Positions 61,646 through 64,000 of a stretch of 64,000 bases of DNA are shown piece after piece (position 1 is the first letter of the stretch; the number at the start of each line of letters is the position of its first letter). The notes beneath the pieces were generated by a model. That model was given only the letters and a program-made list of their open reading frames with translations, ran no database searches and was not told where the DNA came from. Source of the stretch: JBBROS01 sp963752225 (GTDB lineage Bacteria > Pseudomonadota > Alphaproteobacteria > Acetobacterales > Acetobacteraceae); NCBI GenBank assembly GCA_963752225.1, contig CAVVXS010000009.1, positions 434,001 through 498,000 of the forward strand, read 5' to 3'. The translations under genes and the position numbers were made by a program.

Positions 61646-63258
61646 CGGCGGCGCCGGACCCGTCCGGCGGGACCGCCTCGAGACAGCGGCTCGCGTGGAT
61701 CCTCGGCGGCGCCCTGGCCGCGCTTGCGATTCCGTCACTGCTGGCGCCGATCCCGCCGCTCACCGATTACCCGAACAATCTCGCGCGGTTCTGGCTGCTG
61801 ACGCATGCGGTCGACCCGCCGATGCCCGGGATGTTCGCGGTCCAATGGGACACGCTGACCAACCTCGGAACCGACCTGCTCTCGCTTCTCCTGGCCCCCG
61901 TCGCCGGCGTCGAGCTTGCCGCCCGCATCATCGCGCTGCTGGGCGTGCTCATCGTGCCGGTCGGCGGCGTGCTGCTGTGGCGCGCGCTGCACGGCCGGCG
62001 GCACTGGTGGCCGATCGCGTTCGTGCTGCTGGCTTGGAGCTTCGAGCTGCTGGACGGCTTCCTCAATTTCCGCTTCGGCCTCGGCTTAGCGCTGCTCGCG
62101 ACCGCATACGAGGCGAGCCGGCCGCTTCGCCGCGTCTGGCGGATCGCTCTCCTGCGCCTCGTGTCCGGCGCGGTGATCCTGCTGTTTCATCCGTTCGGAT
62201 TCGTGTTCTACGGCGTGCTGCTGTTCGGCCTCGTGCTGGGCCCGCACCCCGCACGGCGCCGCTGGCAAGAGATCGGGGCGGGCCTGCTGACGGCCGCCGT
62301 GGCGCTCGCGGTGCCGCTCGGCCTGTATCTCGCGGTGTCGCCGCGTTTGCCGGGCGACACGGGCGGCCTGCAGACCGGCTTGGCCGAAATCTCCGCCGGG
62401 TTCCGGCAGGCGCTCGCCCGGCCCGGCTCCAAGCTGGTGGGCGTGGCGACCGCGTTGCGCAGCTACTCGAACCTTGCGGACGCGCTCGCCGTGGCCTGTC
62501 TCGTGCTGCCGCTCGCCGCCGCCGCGGGAGCGGGACGCGTGCGTGTCCACGCCGGCCTGCTCGCCGGCGCCGCCGCTTGCCTGATGGCCTATCTGCTCTG
62601 CCCCTCTGCCTTGGCCGGCGCGGATTGGGTGGACCGGCGCTTCGTTTGCATGATCCCGCTCCTGCTGGCCGCTTCACTCCGGCCCGAGCTGCCGCCGCGG
62701 CCGGCGCTCGCCTGCGCGCTGCTCCTGCTGGGAGGCTCGCTGTTCCGAACCGGCTACGTGGCGACCGCCTGGCGCGAGCGGCAGCCCGATTACGCGGCCG
62801 TGGCCCGGACCTTGTCCCAGGTCCCGCCCGGAGCGGCCGTGTTCGCCGTCGAGCACCGGCCGGCGGCCAGCTTCGTCCCGCCGCTCGGCCGCTACCTCAC
62901 CGTCGGCGAATCGACGTTTCGGCACGCGGTCACGCTCGCCATCCCGTGGCGCCGCGCCTTCGTCCCCACCCTGTTCGCCATCCGCGGCCAGCAGCCGGTC
63001 CGCGTGCTGCCGCCGTGGGAAGGCCTGGCCACCGTGAGCGGCGGCAACCTCGTCAGCGTGCACGCCCTCGCCGAGCCGGACGCATACCGCGCGGTGATCG
63101 CCAAGACGCCCTATCTGGCGCATTGGCGCGACCGGATGGACTACATGCTGGTGATCGACGCCGACCTGCCCGATCGCGACGGACCGGTCGAGCTGCCGCC
63201 CGAAATGGAGCTCGTCACCGACCAGGGTTTCGCGCAGCTGTTCCGGATCAGGCGCTGA
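61642..63258 (+). CDS. Multi-span membrane protein of the glycosylation region
   Basis: The 538-residue protein (MTAAPDPSGGTASRQRLAWI) has about eleven membrane spans, the first being LAWILGGALAALAIPSLLAP. Next is PPLTDYPNNLARFWLLTHAV, with an Asp after the first span as in GT-C enzymes. Spans follow in the middle, including WWPIAFVLLAWSFELL and GAVILLFHPFGFVFYGVL, and a soluble C-terminal domain of about 150 residues ends LFRIRR. I do not recognise a named family. The tight ATGA overlap with the EmrE-like gene argues that both work on the same lipid-linked sugar. Confidence 0.7.
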   Translation: MTAAPDPSGGTASRQRLAWILGGALAALAIPSLLAPIPPLTDYPNNLARFWLLTHAVDPPMPGMFAVQWDTLTNLGTDLLSLLLAPVAGVELAARIIALLGVLIVPVGGVLLWRALHGRRHWWPIAFVLLAWSFELLDGFLNFRFGLGLALLATAYEASRPLRRVWRIALLRLVSGAVILLFHPFGFVFYGVLLFGLVLGPHPARRRWQEIGAGLLTAAVALAVPLGLYLAVSPRLPGDTGGLQTGLAEISAGFRQALARPGSKLVGVATALRSYSNLADALAVACLVLPLAAAAGAGRVRVHAGLLAGAAACLMAYLLCPSALAGADWVDRRFVCMIPLLLAASLRPELPPRPALACALLLLGGSLFRTGYVATAWRERQPDYAAVARTLSQVPPGAAVFAVEHRPAASFVPPLGRYLTVGESTFRHAVTLAIPWRRAFVPTLFAIRGQQPVRVLPPWEGLATVSGGNLVSVHALAEPDAYRAVIAKTPYLAHWRDRMDYMLVIDADLPDRDGPVELPPEMELVTDQGFAQLFRIRR

Positions 63259-63267
63259 GCCGCGCGG

Positions 63268-64000
63268 TCATTCCCATTCGATCGTGCCGGGCGGCTTGCT
63301 GGTGACGTCGTAGGTGACGCGGTTGACGCCGCGCACCTCGTTGACGATCCGGGTCGCGGTGCGGGCCAGGAACGCCATGTCGAACGGATAGACCTCGGCG
63401 GTCATGCCGTCGACGCTGGTCACGGCCCGCAACGCGCACGCATTGTCGTAGGTGCGGCCGTCCCCCATCACGCCGACGGTGCGCACCGGCAGCAGAACCG
63501 CGAAGGCCTGCCAGATCGCGTCGTAAAGCCCGGCGGCGCGGATCTCCTCGAGGAAGATGGCGTCGGCCCGGCGCAGGATCGCCAGCCGCTCTTCGGTCAC
63601 CGCACCCGGGATGCGGATCGCCAGCCCCGGGCCGGGAAACGGGTGGCGGCCGACGATGTGCTCCGGCACGCCCAACTCGCGGCCGAGTTGGCGGACTTCG
63701 TCCTTGAACAATTCTCGCAGCGGCTCCACCAGCTTCATGCGCATATGCGCCGGCAAGCCGCCCACGTTGTGGTGACTCTTGATCGTCGCCGACGGACCGC
63801 CGTGCGCGCTGATGCTCTCGATCACGTCGGGGTAGAGCGTGCCTTGCGCCAGGAAATCGGCCCCGCCCACCTTGGCCGCTTCCTCCTCGAACACCTCGAT
63901 GAACACCCGGCCGATCGCCTTGCGCTTCGTTTCCGGGTCGGTGACGCCGTCCAGCGCGTCCAAGAACAGGCGTGACGCGTCGCGGTGCACCAGTTTGATG
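63268..64000 (-). CDS. guaA: GMP synthase (glutamine-hydrolysing), C-terminal part; 5' end outside window
   Basis: The frame is open to base 64000, so about 243 C-terminal residues are here. GuaA converts XMP to GMP with glutamine and ATP. Present are the end of the ATP-pyrophosphatase domain (VGGADFLAQGTLYPDVIES, HNVGGLPAHMRMKLVEPLRE) and the dimerisation domain with GRHPFPGPGLAIRIPG, VMGDGRTYDNACALRAV and the canonical C-terminus PPGTIEWE. The glutaminase domain and start lie beyond the window. It converges on the membrane protein gene, leaving nine bases. Confidence 0.97.
   Translation of the reverse strand, partial: IKLVHRDASRLFLDALDGVTDPETKRKAIGRVFIEVFEEEAAKVGGADFLAQGTLYPDVIESISAHGGPSATIKSHHNVGGLPAHMRMKLVEPLRELFKDEVRQLGRELGVPEHIVGRHPFPGPGLAIRIPGAVTEERLAILRRADAIFLEEIRAAGLYDAIWQAFAVLLPVRTVGVMGDGRTYDNACALRAVTSVDGMTAEVYPFDMAFLARTATRIVNEVRGVNRVTYDVTSKPPGTIEWE

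Overview
The window is one continuous piece of a high-GC (about 70 % by eye) alphaproteobacterial chromosome. Gene families and local order (hisZ-purA, tatB-tatC-serS, a complete suf operon, maeB with a phosphotransacetylase tail, a polyol ABC operon, the AtzG/AtzE pair, C-P lyase genes with a DUF1045 partner) point to Rhodospirillales/Acetobacterales rather than Rhizobiales, but I cannot name a genus. Genes are densely packed, many with 1-4 base stop/start overlaps. There is no IS element, prophage, CRISPR array, integron or replication origin, and no gene-free stretch longer than 300 bases. One tRNA is present, tRNA-Leu(GAG).

Layout, left to right. 1-5577: a truncated sugar-binding lipoprotein-type protein, a 1146-residue surface-type protein built from duplicated beta-rich blocks and seven C-terminal 35-residue repeats, a PhnB-like VOC protein and a membrane J-domain protein. 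5633-13747: housekeeping genes (maeB, tRNA-Leu, lipB, a chemoreceptor with a PilZ tail, purA, hisZ). 13878-16174: a Baeyer-Villiger-type monooxygenase overlapped by a GDP-mannose-hydrolase-like Nudix gene. 16245-30505, all on the minus strand: a nine-gene glycan cluster that runs into mannitol dehydrogenase and an SmoEFGK-like polyol ABC transporter. 30553-36171: nhaA, then atzE/atzG, serS, tatC and tatB on the other strand, without tatA. 36171-41595: a GGDEF-EAL protein, a zinc alcohol dehydrogenase, a metallo-beta-lactamase-fold hydrolase and a racemase-fold protein that lacks both usual catalytic cysteines. 41614-48826: PhnF-like repressor, its palindromic operator, and phnGHIJ-phnK-phnL-phnM-DUF1045, with a 94-bp palindromic repeat between phnJ and phnK. 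48863-56844: rrf2-sufBCDS-sufU-like-sufT-sufA followed in the same direction by an SDR and an enoyl-CoA hydratase. 56967-63258: membrane glycosylation genes (three large multi-span proteins, a polyprenyl-phosphate GT2 and a small EmrE-like carrier). 63268-64000: the 3' part of guaA.

How the genes work together. Polyol uptake (SmoEFGK-like) feeds the mannitol dehydrogenase beside it. PhnGHIJKLM would degrade phosphonates under PhnF control, but no phosphonate transporter, phnN or phnP is visible here; the DUF1045 2H-type phosphoesterase is a candidate for the missing cyclic-phosphate step. The suf genes make Fe-S clusters under an Rrf2 regulator and would serve LipA, PhnJ and similar enzymes.

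The most interesting region is 22043-30505. It combines a sugar nucleotidyltransferase, four glycosyltransferases, a methyltransferase, a PIG-L deacetylase, a FemAB/BioF2-like acyltransferase and a glycosidase-like protein whose TIM-barrel halves appear in swapped order. Its product is unknown to me.
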